A DNA stretch of 12,385 bases from an uncultured Dehalococcoidia bacterium (GTDB lineage Bacteria > Chloroflexota > Dehalococcoidia > Tepidiformales > Tepidiformaceae), in assembly GCA_937954195.1 (NCBI GenBank), contig CALFYR010000462.1:1-12385 (forward strand), read 5' to 3'. Below, piece after piece: positions 6,146 through 12,385 of this stretch. Each line of letters opens with the position of its first letter. Positions within the stretch are counted from its first letter, which is position 1. A program made the position numbers and the translations under genes. The notes under the pieces were generated by a model, which was not told where the DNA came from, searched no databases, and saw only the letters and a program-made list of their open reading frames with translations.

Positions 6146-6562
6146 ATGGGTGTCGGAGCTACGCAGATCGACCACATCGTTATCTCTTCGAATGACAGCG
6201 CCGCGACCGCGAAGCTGTTCTCGGAGAACTACGGCATCGAAATCAAGCGCGTGATGTCGCGCCCCGGGACCGGTGCGCACCTCGAGTTCGCGAAACTCGA
6301 CGAGGTCGTCCTCGAGTTCGCAGGCCCGGGTGAGGTGAAGTCTTACGACGAGGTCAAGGCTCGCATTGGGGGAGTAGTCCTCACTGTGACGGACATCGAT
6401 GCGGCTGTCGCACACCTCCGCGGCCTTGGCTATGACGTTTCTGATGCGCGGCCGGCTGTTCAGCCCGGTGCGAAGATCTCGGCAGTGAAGGCTGGGACGC
6501 ACGGCGTGCCTTTCGCGCTTATCCAGTACAACGCACTCCCGGTGGAGGCCCCCAACGCATGA
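6146..6562 (+). CDS. VOC-fold (glyoxalase-like) protein, ligand-poor
   Basis: This 138-residue protein has the two-module vicinal-oxygen-chelate fold and starts with a normal TQIDHIVIS strand carrying His10. The second half reads RIGGVVLTV where the epimerase has GMHHICF, and the last strand reads HGVPFALIQ where the epimerase has HGVLVEF. The second metal His and the last Glu are therefore replaced. It probably does not act as an ordinary epimerase; it could bind a CoA ester without turnover, pair with another VOC protein, or use different chemistry. It starts 4 bases after the epimerase stop and is overlapped by the next gene. GGGGG precedes ATG 6146 by 10 bases. Confidence 0.85.
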   Translation: MGVGATQIDHIVISSNDSAATAKLFSENYGIEIKRVMSRPGTGAHLEFAKLDEVVLEFAGPGEVKSYDEVKARIGGVVLTVTDIDAAVAHLRGLGYDVSDARPAVQPGAKISAVKAGTHGVPFALIQYNALPVEAPNA

Positions 6563-6954
6563 AGGCGAAGCGAATCGACCACGTCGGAATCGTCGTGAAG
6601 GACCTGGATGCGGCCACGGCCACCTATGCGCGACACTTCGACTTGGCTGTTGATAGCGCCCGCGGCGGCGAGGTGGCCGCCCTGGGGATCAAGAACGCCT
6701 TCATGCCGATCGGTGAGAGTGACCTCGAGTTCATTCAGCCGCTGACCGCGGAAGGACCGGTCGCCCAGTTCGCCGCCGAGCGCGGCGAAGGGACGTTCAT
6801 GCTCTCAATAGAAGTCGATGACCTGGAAAAGGCCGTCGAGGAGCTTCGGTCTCACGGAGCCCGTGTCGGCAACCCGGCGAACGGAATCGCTTTCGTTTCC
6901 ATGAAGTCGACGCACGGCGTGAACCTGCAGCTCATCGAGCGCAAGACGAGTTAA
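6559..6954 (+). CDS. VOC-fold protein, epimerase paralog lacking ligands
   Basis: This 131-residue protein is clearly related to methylmalonyl-CoA epimerase: [13 protein letters not shown] (4-16), SDLEFIQP (54-61), ERGEGTF (74-80) and [11 protein letters not shown] (117-127) align along its length. The second-half metal His is Met81 (the adjacent His is Phe80) and the final Glu is Gln124, while His8 is kept. The aligned positions suggest loss of the normal metal site. ATG overlaps the previous stop (ATGA), and GGAGG lies 10 bases upstream. It may be an inactive or neofunctionalised paralog, or a partner subunit. A gap of 49 bases separates it from the mutase small subunit. Confidence 0.86.
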   Translation: MKAKRIDHVGIVVKDLDAATATYARHFDLAVDSARGGEVAALGIKNAFMPIGESDLEFIQPLTAEGPVAQFAAERGEGTFMLSIEVDDLEKAVEELRSHGARVGNPANGIAFVSMKSTHGVNLQLIERKTS

Positions 6955-7003
6955 CCGATTACGCTACCAACCACACATAACGAACACGTACGAGGGACGA
7001 ACC

Positions 7004-7408
7004 ATGAGCACTGCAACCGCCCAGATCCGGGTACTTATCGCAAAGCCCGGCCTTGACGGCCACGACCGCGGCGCGAAGGTCGTTGCCCGGGCACTTCGAG
7101 ATGGAGGCTGCGAGGTCATTTACACCGGCATCCGCCAGACGCCGGAGATGATCGCCGAGGCGGCGCTCCAGGAGGACGTGGACGTCGTGGGATTGAGCAT
7201 TCTTTCCGGCGCCCACCTGGAACTCTTCCCACGCGTTGTGGACGAGCTGAAGAAGCGCGGCGTCGACGACGTGCTGCTGTTCTGTGGTGGGATCATCCCG
7301 GAAGAGGATACGAAGGCACTTGAGGGTCTTGGCTTCAAGGCCATCTTCCGGCCAGGGACGAATACGCAGGACATCGTGAAGTTCGTCTACGAGAACGTGA
7401 AGAAGTAA
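7004..7408 (+). CDS. mcmB: Methylmalonyl-CoA mutase, cobalamin-binding (small) subunit
   Basis: This 134-residue Rossmann-like domain binds adenosylcobalamin base-off, His-on, and completes the mutase. It carries the D-x-H-x-x-G signature as DGHDRG (18-23), with His20 as the lower cobalt ligand. [10 protein letters not shown] and [12 protein letters not shown] supply the rest of the nucleotide-tail pocket. The protein starts with a short Ser/Thr/Ala leader and then goes straight into the domain, so it is a stand-alone subunit like those of archaea and some bacteria. GAGGGA at 6992-6997 precedes ATG 7004. The 49 bases upstream are relatively AT-rich but hold no convincing promoter. The next gene follows after 2 bases. 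Confidence 0.96.
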   Translation: MSTATAQIRVLIAKPGLDGHDRGAKVVARALRDGGCEVIYTGIRQTPEMIAEAALQEDVDVVGLSILSGAHLELFPRVVDELKKRGVDDVLLFCGGIIPEEDTKALEGLGFKAIFRPGTNTQDIVKFVYENVKK

Positions 7409-7410
7409 TC

Positions 7411-8346
7411 GTGGACGACCTGGTCGAACGTTTCCTCGCGGGCGAACGTCGCGCGCTTGCCAGGGTCATTAGCCGAGTCGAAAACGGGACTACCGAGGGG
7501 CGGGACTACGTCCGGGCGCTTTTCCCACATTCGGGCAAAGCCCACATTGTCGGCATCACGGGCGGAGCAGGATCGGGCAAGAGCACACTGACAGGCGCTC
7601 TCGCGAGCGAATACCGCCGGCGCGAGAAGACGGTCGGGATCGTCGCTGTGGATCCTTCGAGCCCGTTCACGCGGGGCGCCATCCTGGGCGACCGGATCCG
7701 CATGCAAGATGTCGCGCTCGACCCCGGCGTGTACATGCGCAGCATGGCCGGGCGGGGTGCGTTGGGCGGTCTCGCTCCGTCGATCGCCGATGTCGTCGCC
7801 GTGATGGACGCGTTCGGCTTTGACTACGTGCTGATTGAGACGATTGGCGCCGGCCAGGACGAGGTGGAGATCGCGGGCACCGCGATGACCACAATCCTGG
7901 TGAACAACCCCGGGACCGGCGATGACATCCAGGCCCTGAAGGCGGGGATCATCGAAATTGCGGACGTCCTCGTGGTCAACAAAGCGGACCACCCGGGCGC
8001 GGATGTCCTGGTGAGTCAGTTGCAGGCGCTGCTCGCGCTTTCGCCGGCTGGCCAGCGGCGGCCGCCGATCGTGAAGACGACCGCCACGAAGGGCGAAGGG
8101 CTCGAGAAGCTTGTTGATGCGATTGCTGACCATTACCGGTTTCTGGAAGAGTCCGGCGGGCTGGAAGCGCACAGAAAGTCGGTTGCGCGCCACCAAATGC
8201 TGGACATAACGCGCCAAATCGTCCTCGAGCGTATCCAGCGGGCGACTTCAGAAGATGAGATTGCGCGGCTCGTTGCGCAGGTGGCGGCACGGGAGATGGA
8301 TCCACACTCCGCGGCCGAACTACTGGCGGCTCACGCCCTGCCCTGA
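7411..8346 (+). CDS. meaB: MeaB-type G3E GTPase, cobalamin mutase chaperone
   Basis: This 311-residue GTPase loads adenosylcobalamin into the mutase and protects or repairs it during turnover. Motifs in order are the P-loop GGAGSGKS (51-58), AVDPSSPFTRGAILGDRIRM (79-98), the switch motif ETIGAGQDEVE (143-153) and the base-specificity motif NKAD (190-193). These are characteristic of the MeaB/ArgK (MMAA) group. The C-terminal helices, from about 235, serve in dimerisation. The GTG start at 7411 comes 2 bases after the stop of the cobalamin subunit, with only a weak AAGAAG upstream. It is the last gene of the operon, and its position beside both mutase subunits supports the chaperone role. Confidence 0.95.
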   Translation: MDDLVERFLAGERRALARVISRVENGTTEGRDYVRALFPHSGKAHIVGITGGAGSGKSTLTGALASEYRRREKTVGIVAVDPSSPFTRGAILGDRIRMQDVALDPGVYMRSMAGRGALGGLAPSIADVVAVMDAFGFDYVLIETIGAGQDEVEIAGTAMTTILVNNPGTGDDIQALKAGIIEIADVLVVNKADHPGADVLVSQLQALLALSPAGQRRPPIVKTTATKGEGLEKLVDAIADHYRFLEESGGLEAHRKSVARHQMLDITRQIVLERIQRATSEDEIARLVAQVAAREMDPHSAAELLAAHALP

Positions 8347-8370
8347 GCGTTCGAGCGTGCGTGGTACCAT
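8343..8370 (+). promoter_or_regulatory. Likely leaderless promoter of the DUF2344 gene
   Basis: CTGAGC (8343-8348) and TACCAT (8365-8370) are 16 bases apart. TACCAT ends 6 bases before the GTG at 8377, so the transcript would begin at the start codon. No Shine-Dalgarno sequence precedes that GTG. The -35 box overlaps the end of meaB. Confidence 0.5.
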
Positions 8371-8376
8371 CGCCCG

Positions 8377-9066
8377 GTGAGTGCTCAACGGATCCGTGTG
8401 TGGTTCACCAAAGGCGAACGCGTTCAGTACATCTCGCACCTGGACGTGCTGCGGTTCTGGGAGCGTGCCATCCGGCGGGCGGGACTACCGCTCTCGTATT
8501 CACAGGGGTTCACACCCCATCCCAAGCTCGCTTTCGCCTCTCCGCTACCGGTGGGATTCACGGCGGAGCGGGAGGTGATGGACGTGACGCTGGACGAGCG
8601 GATCCCGGTCGATGAGTTCCGCAGCCGTCTGAGCGTTGAGGCGACGGAAGATCTTTCGGTTGTAGCGGTCCAGGAGATGGCGCTCTCTTCTCCTCCGCCA
8701 CAGGCGGCCATGCTCTGGGGCGATTACCGGGCCGTGATCACAGGTGAGAATCCATCTGAAGCCGAACAACGCGTGGCTGACTTCCTCGCTATGGAATCGA
8801 TGCCATGGCGCGAGGAGCGCGGGGAGCGCGTTCGTGAGTACGACCTCCGCGCGGCGACAGCCCGCCTGCGGACGGCACCCATCGATGGCGGCGTTGAACT
8901 GACGATGCGGTTGCGTACTGACCAGGACCTGACGGCTCGGCCTGAGGCAATCGTCACTGCGCTCTTCCCCGACGCGGCGGGCGTAAAGTACGCGCGAACG
9001 GGTATCGTCCTGAATGAGCGATCTCAAGCGAGGGAGCTATGGCGACGGTTCGGCCAATACCAGTGA
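8377..9066 (+). CDS. DUF2344 / radical-SAM-linked family protein
   Basis: This 229-residue protein matches the DUF2344 family (TIGR03936), usually fused to or encoded beside a B12-binding radical SAM protein. The N-terminal half is diagnostic: KGERVQYISHLDVLRFWERA (12-31), LPLSYSQGFTPHPKLAFASP (37-56) and LPVGFTAEREVMDV. The biochemical role is not established. Length is normal for a stand-alone member. The start is GTG 8377, backed by the leaderless promoter and the family's N-terminus. The radical SAM partner is not in this window. Its 3' end overlaps the next gene by 28 bases. Confidence 0.88.
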   Translation: MSAQRIRVWFTKGERVQYISHLDVLRFWERAIRRAGLPLSYSQGFTPHPKLAFASPLPVGFTAEREVMDVTLDERIPVDEFRSRLSVEATEDLSVVAVQEMALSSPPPQAAMLWGDYRAVITGENPSEAEQRVADFLAMESMPWREERGERVREYDLRAATARLRTAPIDGGVELTMRLRTDQDLTARPEAIVTALFPDAAGVKYARTGIVLNERSQARELWRRFGQYQ

Positions 9067-9560
9067 ACCAGGCGACGATTCGCCCGGCGACGCCAGGGGA
9101 TGGCCCCGCGTTGTTCGAACACTGGCAGCGCGCCAGGCAGCACAACGCCGCCATGGATCGCCGAATCGTGCACGCTCCTGTGACGCGTGACGAATTCACG
9201 CTCGACTTTCAGCAAATGTTGAAACGGCCGGCCGCGGCCGCATTCGTTGCCGAGGCCAACGGGGAGATCGTCGGATTCGTCAGTGGGTCGCTTGAAGCCA
9301 ACCAGCCGGATCGGTTGCCGGAGCGGCACGCGACGATTGGCTACCTCTACGTGGAGGATTCGCATCGCCGGCAGGGCATTGCGCGGCGTTTGTTCGAAGG
9401 CGTCGCGGAATGGGCGGCGCGCCAGGACGGTGTTTCGCACTTCGAGATGACGGTCCTGGCTGCCGACGAAGGCGCGGCCGAGTTCTGGCGGTCTATCGGC
9501 TTTACGCCATTCATCTCACGGCTCTGGGCGCCGTTGAGCGCGCCGGAGCATGACGCGTGA
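9039..9560 (+). CDS. GNAT family N-acetyltransferase
   Basis: This 173-residue protein has the acetyl-CoA-binding GNAT core. The N-terminal strand ATIRPATPGDG (about 12-22) is followed by AFVAEANGEIVGFVSG, then motif A: TIGYLYVEDSHRRQGIARRLFEGV with the pyrophosphate-binding RRQGIA loop. The C-terminus AAEFWRSIGFTPF is the usual motif B. The acceptor substrate is unknown. ATG 9039 has GAGG at 9030-9033; GTG 9063, which overlaps the previous stop as GTGA, is a credible alternative that removes eight residues. The stop overlaps the phosphatase GTG by 4 bases. Confidence 0.92.
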   Translation: MATVRPIPVNQATIRPATPGDGPALFEHWQRARQHNAAMDRRIVHAPVTRDEFTLDFQQMLKRPAAAAFVAEANGEIVGFVSGSLEANQPDRLPERHATIGYLYVEDSHRRQGIARRLFEGVAEWAARQDGVSHFEMTVLAADEGAAEFWRSIGFTPFISRLWAPLSAPEHDA

Positions 9561-10180
9561 CCACGACGCTCTATCTGGTCCGTCATGGTGAAACGGCCCA
9601 CAACGAAGGTGGCCGCGGCCTCGGGCGCGAGGACGCGGAATTGACGCCGCTGGGCGAACAGCAGGTCCGGCTCGTGGTCGAAAAGCTGGCGCCTCTTGCG
9701 ATCGACCGGGTCCTTTCGAGTCCACTTTCCCGTGCATCGGTGATGGCGAACGCCATCGCCCGGGCCGTGCATCGAACGGTTGAACTGCGCGACGAACTTA
9801 TCGAGCTGGACGTCGGCGACACAGAAGGCATCACGTTCGCCGAGATGCGCGAGCGGTTCCCGGAGTTCATGGCGCAGTGGGCGGCGCCGGACCCGACGAA
9901 CGTGACCATGCCCGGTGGCGAGAGTCTCGCGGACCTCGCGGTCCGGACCGGGGTACTTGTCGACGAGCTCCACGCGCAGGACGAGAAGTCGCTTGTTGTC
10001 GTTGCGCACAACTTCGTGATTAAGGTGATGTTGTGCCAGTTGCTTGGGCTGCCGATCTCGAACTTCCGGCGGTTCCAGATCGACCTGGCATCGGTGAGCA
10101 CCGTGAGCGTTCGCCAGGGCCGTGCGGCGGTTCTTTCCCTGAACGATATATGTCACGTCGAAACCTTGAATCTTGCCTGA
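9557..10180 (+). CDS. Histidine phosphatase family protein (phosphoglycerate-mutase-like)
   Basis: This 207-residue enzyme forms a phosphohistidine intermediate on His10 in LVRHGET (7-13). The other active-site residues are Arg59 in SSPLSRA, Glu83 in IELDVGDTEG and His151 in VVVAHNF. The second His is followed by Asn rather than the common GH-x-G arrangement. The family includes alpha-ribazole phosphatase, phosphoglycerate mutase and broad phosphatases. The B12-dependent operon upstream makes a CobC-like role tempting, but no sequence feature here separates it from the general group. The start GTG overlaps the GNAT stop (GTGA), which implies coupled translation. Confidence 0.92.
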   Translation: MTTTLYLVRHGETAHNEGGRGLGREDAELTPLGEQQVRLVVEKLAPLAIDRVLSSPLSRASVMANAIARAVHRTVELRDELIELDVGDTEGITFAEMRERFPEFMAQWAAPDPTNVTMPGGESLADLAVRTGVLVDELHAQDEKSLVVVAHNFVIKVMLCQLLGLPISNFRRFQIDLASVSTVSVRQGRAAVLSLNDICHVETLNLA

Positions 10181-10194
10181 AGCGGGCGTAGCGT
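10166..10194 (+). promoter_or_regulatory. Possible promoter ahead of the division gene and tilS
   Basis: TTGAAT (10166-10171) and TAGCGT (10189-10194) are spaced by 17 bases, placing the start near 10201, 8 bases before the ATG at 10209. It overlaps the end of the phosphatase gene. No Shine-Dalgarno sequence precedes that ATG, which fits a very short leader. Confidence 0.45.
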
Positions 10195-10208
10195 GAACGG
10201 CTAAGCGT

Positions 10209-10550
10209 ATGGGAGCGCTCTCGGGTACCCGCACCCGCCTCGTCATTTTGGCTTGCCTCGTTTTATCGGGGTACTTTGCGTACACGGCTGCCACGGGCTG
10301 GATTCGAAACCAGCAGCTTGCCGAACAGCGTGATGCCGCTGAAGCGCGCGTAGCCGAGCTCGAAGATACCCGCACTTACCTGGAAGCCGTGAAGAACTAC
10401 GTCGGTTCTGATGCGTACGTCGAGCAGGAGGCGCGCAGACAGCTCGGATTCATTCGCGAAGGGGAGATTCCGTTTGTCGTCACAAGCCCAGCGCCCCAAC
10501 AGACCGGCGAACGGACGGGATCCTGGTGGGAGCGCCTCTTCCCCCGCTAA
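10209..10550 (+). CDS. FtsB/DivIC-like septum formation initiator protein
   Basis: This 113-residue protein has the layout of the septum formation initiator family: a short cytoplasmic N-terminus with basic residues, one transmembrane helix (about 11-29, LVILACLVLSGYFAY), then an external coiled coil (about 33-58) and the conserved segment YVEQEARRQLGFIREGEI (about 70-87). Such proteins bridge FtsL and FtsQ in the divisome. A Pro/Gln/Gly-rich tail ends in WWERLFPR. It directly precedes and overlaps tilS, and a FtsB/DivIC-tilS pairing is common in Gram-positive type genomes. No other division gene is near. Confidence 0.85.
   Translation: MGALSGTRTRLVILACLVLSGYFAYTAATGWIRNQQLAEQRDAAEARVAELEDTRTYLEAVKNYVGSDAYVEQEARRQLGFIREGEIPFVVTSPAPQQTGERTGSWWERLFPR
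10461..10466 (+). promoter_or_regulatory. Ribosome-binding site for a TTG start of tilS
   Basis: GGGGAG lies 7 bases before an in-frame TTG at 10474, inside the coding sequence of the division gene. It is the best Shine-Dalgarno match for any tilS start candidate. The next in-frame ATG at 10606 has none. Confidence 0.45.
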
Positions 10551-11931
10551 GCCCACGCTGGAACGGACACTCCGCAGTGTCACTGGGTTCGCCGAACGGG
10601 AACGCATGTTTCGCCGCGTCTCGAGAGTCCTGGTGGCGGTCTCCGGTGGGCCCGACTCAGTCGCCTGCCTCGAAACCCTCCTGAGGCTCCGGGAGCGCTT
10701 CGGTTTTTCGGTGGCGGTCGCCCACTTCGACCATCAGCTCCGCGAAGATTCTGGTTCGGACCTGGAGTGGGTGCGAGCGTTGGCCCGCGAGCGAGGTCTG
10801 GAGTGCCTGACGGGTGAGGGCCCGGTCGCGGAGGTCGCTCGGAAACAGGGGCGTGGCATCGAAGAGACGGCGCGGATGATGCGATACCAGTTCCTGGCGT
10901 TCGCGGCCGAACAGGAAGGCGCGGATTGCCTGGCCACCGGACATACTGCCGACGACCAGGCGGAGACCATCCTCATGCACATCGCCCGCGGGAGCGGCGT
11001 ACGCGGCATGAGGGGCATGCTGCCCGTGGCGGGGATCCCCGGCGCACCCGAGCGGCGGCTCGCCCGGCCGCTGCTCGCCGTATCTCGCGCCGAAACGGTG
11101 GCCATTTGCGACGAACTCCGAATCACCCCCCGTTTGGACACTACCAACGCTCAAATGACGACGACCCGCAACCGGGTTCGCGCTCAGACGCTGGCGGCTC
11201 TGCGGGAGCTGAATCCTAACGTGAGCGACGCACTGCGAGGGCTGGGCCAGAGTGCCCGCGAGGCATTCGAGTTCGTTGAAAAGCGTTCGTTCGAAGTGCA
11301 GCCGCGCGAGCGGGGACCGGTCGGGGCTATCTTCGAGACGCGGCAGCTCGCGAGTCTCCCGGGCGAAGCACTCACGCTCGTCATCGAGCGCGAGGCGTCG
11401 TTCTACAGTCTTGAGCCCGTCGTGAACCGGACGCTCGTGGAAAATGCCCGTCAGATGCTGTCGAAGGGCCGGGGCTCGGTCCGCTTCGGCAACGTCGAGG
11501 TCGAAGCATCAGTGGGCCTCACCCGCGTAGGCCCGCGCCTGGAGGACGTTGAGCCAATTCCAGCGACGGTGCTCAACGTCCCGGGGCCTTCGCGCGTTGG
11601 CCCGTGGCGCGTGGATGTGCTCACGAGCCCCCCGCAATCCGACCCGGCCGCGCCCTCGTGCGGAATCACCGGAGATTACTCGGGAGCCCTTCGCGCACGC
11701 CTTCTCGCCGCAGGTGACCGCATCGTGCTGCGTGGACACCACCGCAAGGTGCAGGATCTGCTCATCAACGAGAAGGTGCCGTCCTGGGAACGCATGGGGA
11801 TGGTCGCCATCACCGATTCGAGCGGCGTGCTCGCCCTGTTCGGTGCGACCCGAACGTTCGTTGCCGATTTCGAGGGTGAGCCCGGGCTCTGGGTGCGGCT
11901 GACCGCTATCCCGCAACCGGGGCAGCACTGA
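10474..11931 (+). CDS. tilS: tRNA(Ile)-lysidine synthetase
   Basis: TilS adenylates and then attaches lysine to C34 of tRNA-Ile(CAU), changing its reading from AUG to AUA. The PP-loop ATPase motif SGGPDS lies at about 57-62 from this start, followed by HFDHQLRED, ETARMMRYQFLAF and GHTADDQAETILMH with RGSGVRGMRGM. The C-terminal substrate-binding module runs to the end: GDRIVLRGHHRKVQDLLINE and PSWERMGMVAITD. The helix before the PP-loop, from LERTLRSV, is family-conserved, so a start at ATG 10606 would cut it off. TTG 10474 keeps it and has a GGGGAG site, but adds a Pro/Ser/Gly-rich leader and a 77-base overlap with the division gene. The start is therefore uncertain; the gene is not. The 3' end overlaps the convergent neighbour by 26 bases. 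Confidence 0.93.
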   Translation: MSSQAQRPNRPANGRDPGGSASSPAKPTLERTLRSVTGFAERERMFRRVSRVLVAVSGGPDSVACLETLLRLRERFGFSVAVAHFDHQLREDSGSDLEWVRALARERGLECLTGEGPVAEVARKQGRGIEETARMMRYQFLAFAAEQEGADCLATGHTADDQAETILMHIARGSGVRGMRGMLPVAGIPGAPERRLARPLLAVSRAETVAICDELRITPRLDTTNAQMTTTRNRVRAQTLAALRELNPNVSDALRGLGQSAREAFEFVEKRSFEVQPRERGPVGAIFETRQLASLPGEALTLVIEREASFYSLEPVVNRTLVENARQMLSKGRGSVRFGNVEVEASVGLTRVGPRLEDVEPIPATVLNVPGPSRVGPWRVDVLTSPPQSDPAAPSCGITGDYSGALRARLLAAGDRIVLRGHHRKVQDLLINEKVPSWERMGMVAITDSSGVLALFGATRTFVADFEGEPGLWVRLTAIPQPGQH

Positions 11932-12385
11932 ACTGGGGAGCGACTTCCTGGAGGAAGCGGAGCGTCTGAGCTTCGAGCTCGTCATCCGACGCGGCGATTG
12001 GTCGAAGCACAAACTTTGAGATACCTGCTTCGAGGTACTCGCGCACACGCGCAGCGATCTCATCTGGGCCACCCACGGCGATGTACGACCACGGGTCGGT
12101 CATTCCGGGCAGCCGGCTCAGGCCGGCGGCCTGCCTTTGCACCACTTCGTCGTCCCGGTGACCAAACCGGTATGAGAAGCCGGCGCCGTAATGGTCGTCA
12201 TCGATGGTTCGGCCATGTTCGGCCAGTGCTCGCTTGATTCCCTGGACGACCGGGGCGACCTGTATCGGCGTTTGGAGGCCCGCCAGCCAGCCAGTGCCTA
12301 TGCGAGCGGTCCGGCGGATCGCGGCTTCGGAACTTCCCCCAATCCACAACGGGAGTTCCTTTTGCACGGGGCGTGGCGAGATCGT
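11906..12385 (-). CDS. LLM class F420-dependent oxidoreductase, partial
   Basis: This is the C-terminal part of a luciferase-like monooxygenase family protein, cut by the right window edge. The frame stays open to the last base. The segment LPLWIGGSSEAAIRRTARIG followed by TGWLAG is the typical LLM motif near the phosphate end of the flavin or F420 pocket, and VGGPDEIAARVREYLEAGIS is the typical C-terminal helix pair. The F420-type groups share this pattern, but FMN-dependent members do too, so the cofactor is a probable rather than certain call. A GTG at 12367 is an internal codon, not the start. The gene converges on tilS with overlapping ends. Confidence 0.88.
   Translation of the reverse strand, partial: TISPRPVQKELPLWIGGSSEAAIRRTARIGTGWLAGLQTPIQVAPVVQGIKRALAEHGRTIDDDHYGAGFSYRFGHRDDEVVQRQAAGLSRLPGMTDPWSYIAVGGPDEIAARVREYLEAGISKFVLRPIAASDDELEAQTLRFLQEVAPQFSAAPVAG

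Noticed and set aside
6955..7003. Internal promoter ahead of the cobalamin-binding subunit (TTAACC with ACATAA)
   Set aside because: Both boxes match poorly at 18-base spacing, and the gap is short enough for ordinary co-transcription.
7387..8217. Minus-strand open frame of 276 codons opposite meaB
   Set aside because: It is fully antisense to a motif-rich GTPase, with composition typical of a GC-driven shadow frame.
9557..10180. Assignment of the histidine phosphatase as alpha-ribazole phosphatase (CobC)
   Set aside because: Only the nearby B12-dependent enzymes suggest it. There are no cobalamin synthesis genes here, and the motifs are shared by the whole family.
9347..10375. Minus-strand open frame of 342 codons across the GNAT, phosphatase and division genes
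   Set aside because: The plus-strand genes have family motifs and linked overlaps; the antisense frame has none.

Overview
This GC-rich bacterial window carries 17 protein-coding genes, one of them cut by the right edge, and one tRNA gene. Its core is a B12-dependent methylmalonyl-CoA mutase/epimerase operon. The organism is probably an actinobacterium-like or Chloroflexota lineage. I lean to Chloroflexota, class Dehalococcoidia, because the mutase is split into two subunits, an F420-type luciferase-like oxidoreductase and a DUF2344 protein are present, and two genes appear to have leaderless promoters. That placement is inference and no marker gene here settles it.

Layout. At 50-206 lies a complete minus-strand tRNA-Phe(GAA) unit with a -35/-10 promoter, an encoded CCA end and a rho-independent terminator. 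At 258-1364 is an epoxide hydrolase with an apparently leaderless promoter, convergent with a small SnoaL/NTF2-like protein (1361-1714, minus). The minus strand then carries a coiled-coil protein of unknown function (1776-2324) downstream of an OmpR-type winged-helix regulator (2366-3121). The regulator's receiver domain seems to have lost its phosphorylation residues. The SD of the coiled-coil gene lies inside an 8-bp GC hairpin. A 184-bp divergent intergenic region follows, then a possible 48-residue ORF (3306-3452).

The main operon (3547-8346, plus) runs in this order: mutase catalytic subunit, DinB-like protein, methylmalonyl-CoA epimerase, two more VOC-fold proteins, mutase cobalamin-binding subunit, and MeaB-type G3E GTPase. 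The epimerase converts (2S)- to (2R)-methylmalonyl-CoA, the two mutase subunits interconvert it with succinyl-CoA using adenosylcobalamin, and the GTPase loads and protects the cofactor. Together they support propionyl-CoA assimilation or its reverse. The two extra VOC proteins have lost the usual metal ligands of the second half-site, and the DinB-like protein is an uncommon passenger.

A second plus-strand set begins at a possible leaderless GTG (8377). It holds a DUF2344 protein with no radical-SAM partner in view, a GNAT acetyltransferase and a histidine phosphatase, all with overlapping ends. An FtsB/DivIC-like division protein and tRNA(Ile)-lysidine synthetase follow. The right edge holds the 3' part of a minus-strand F420-type luciferase-like oxidoreductase that overlaps tilS tail to tail. 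No gene-free stretch exceeds 300 bases, and I see no insertion sequence, CRISPR array, rRNA or riboswitch.
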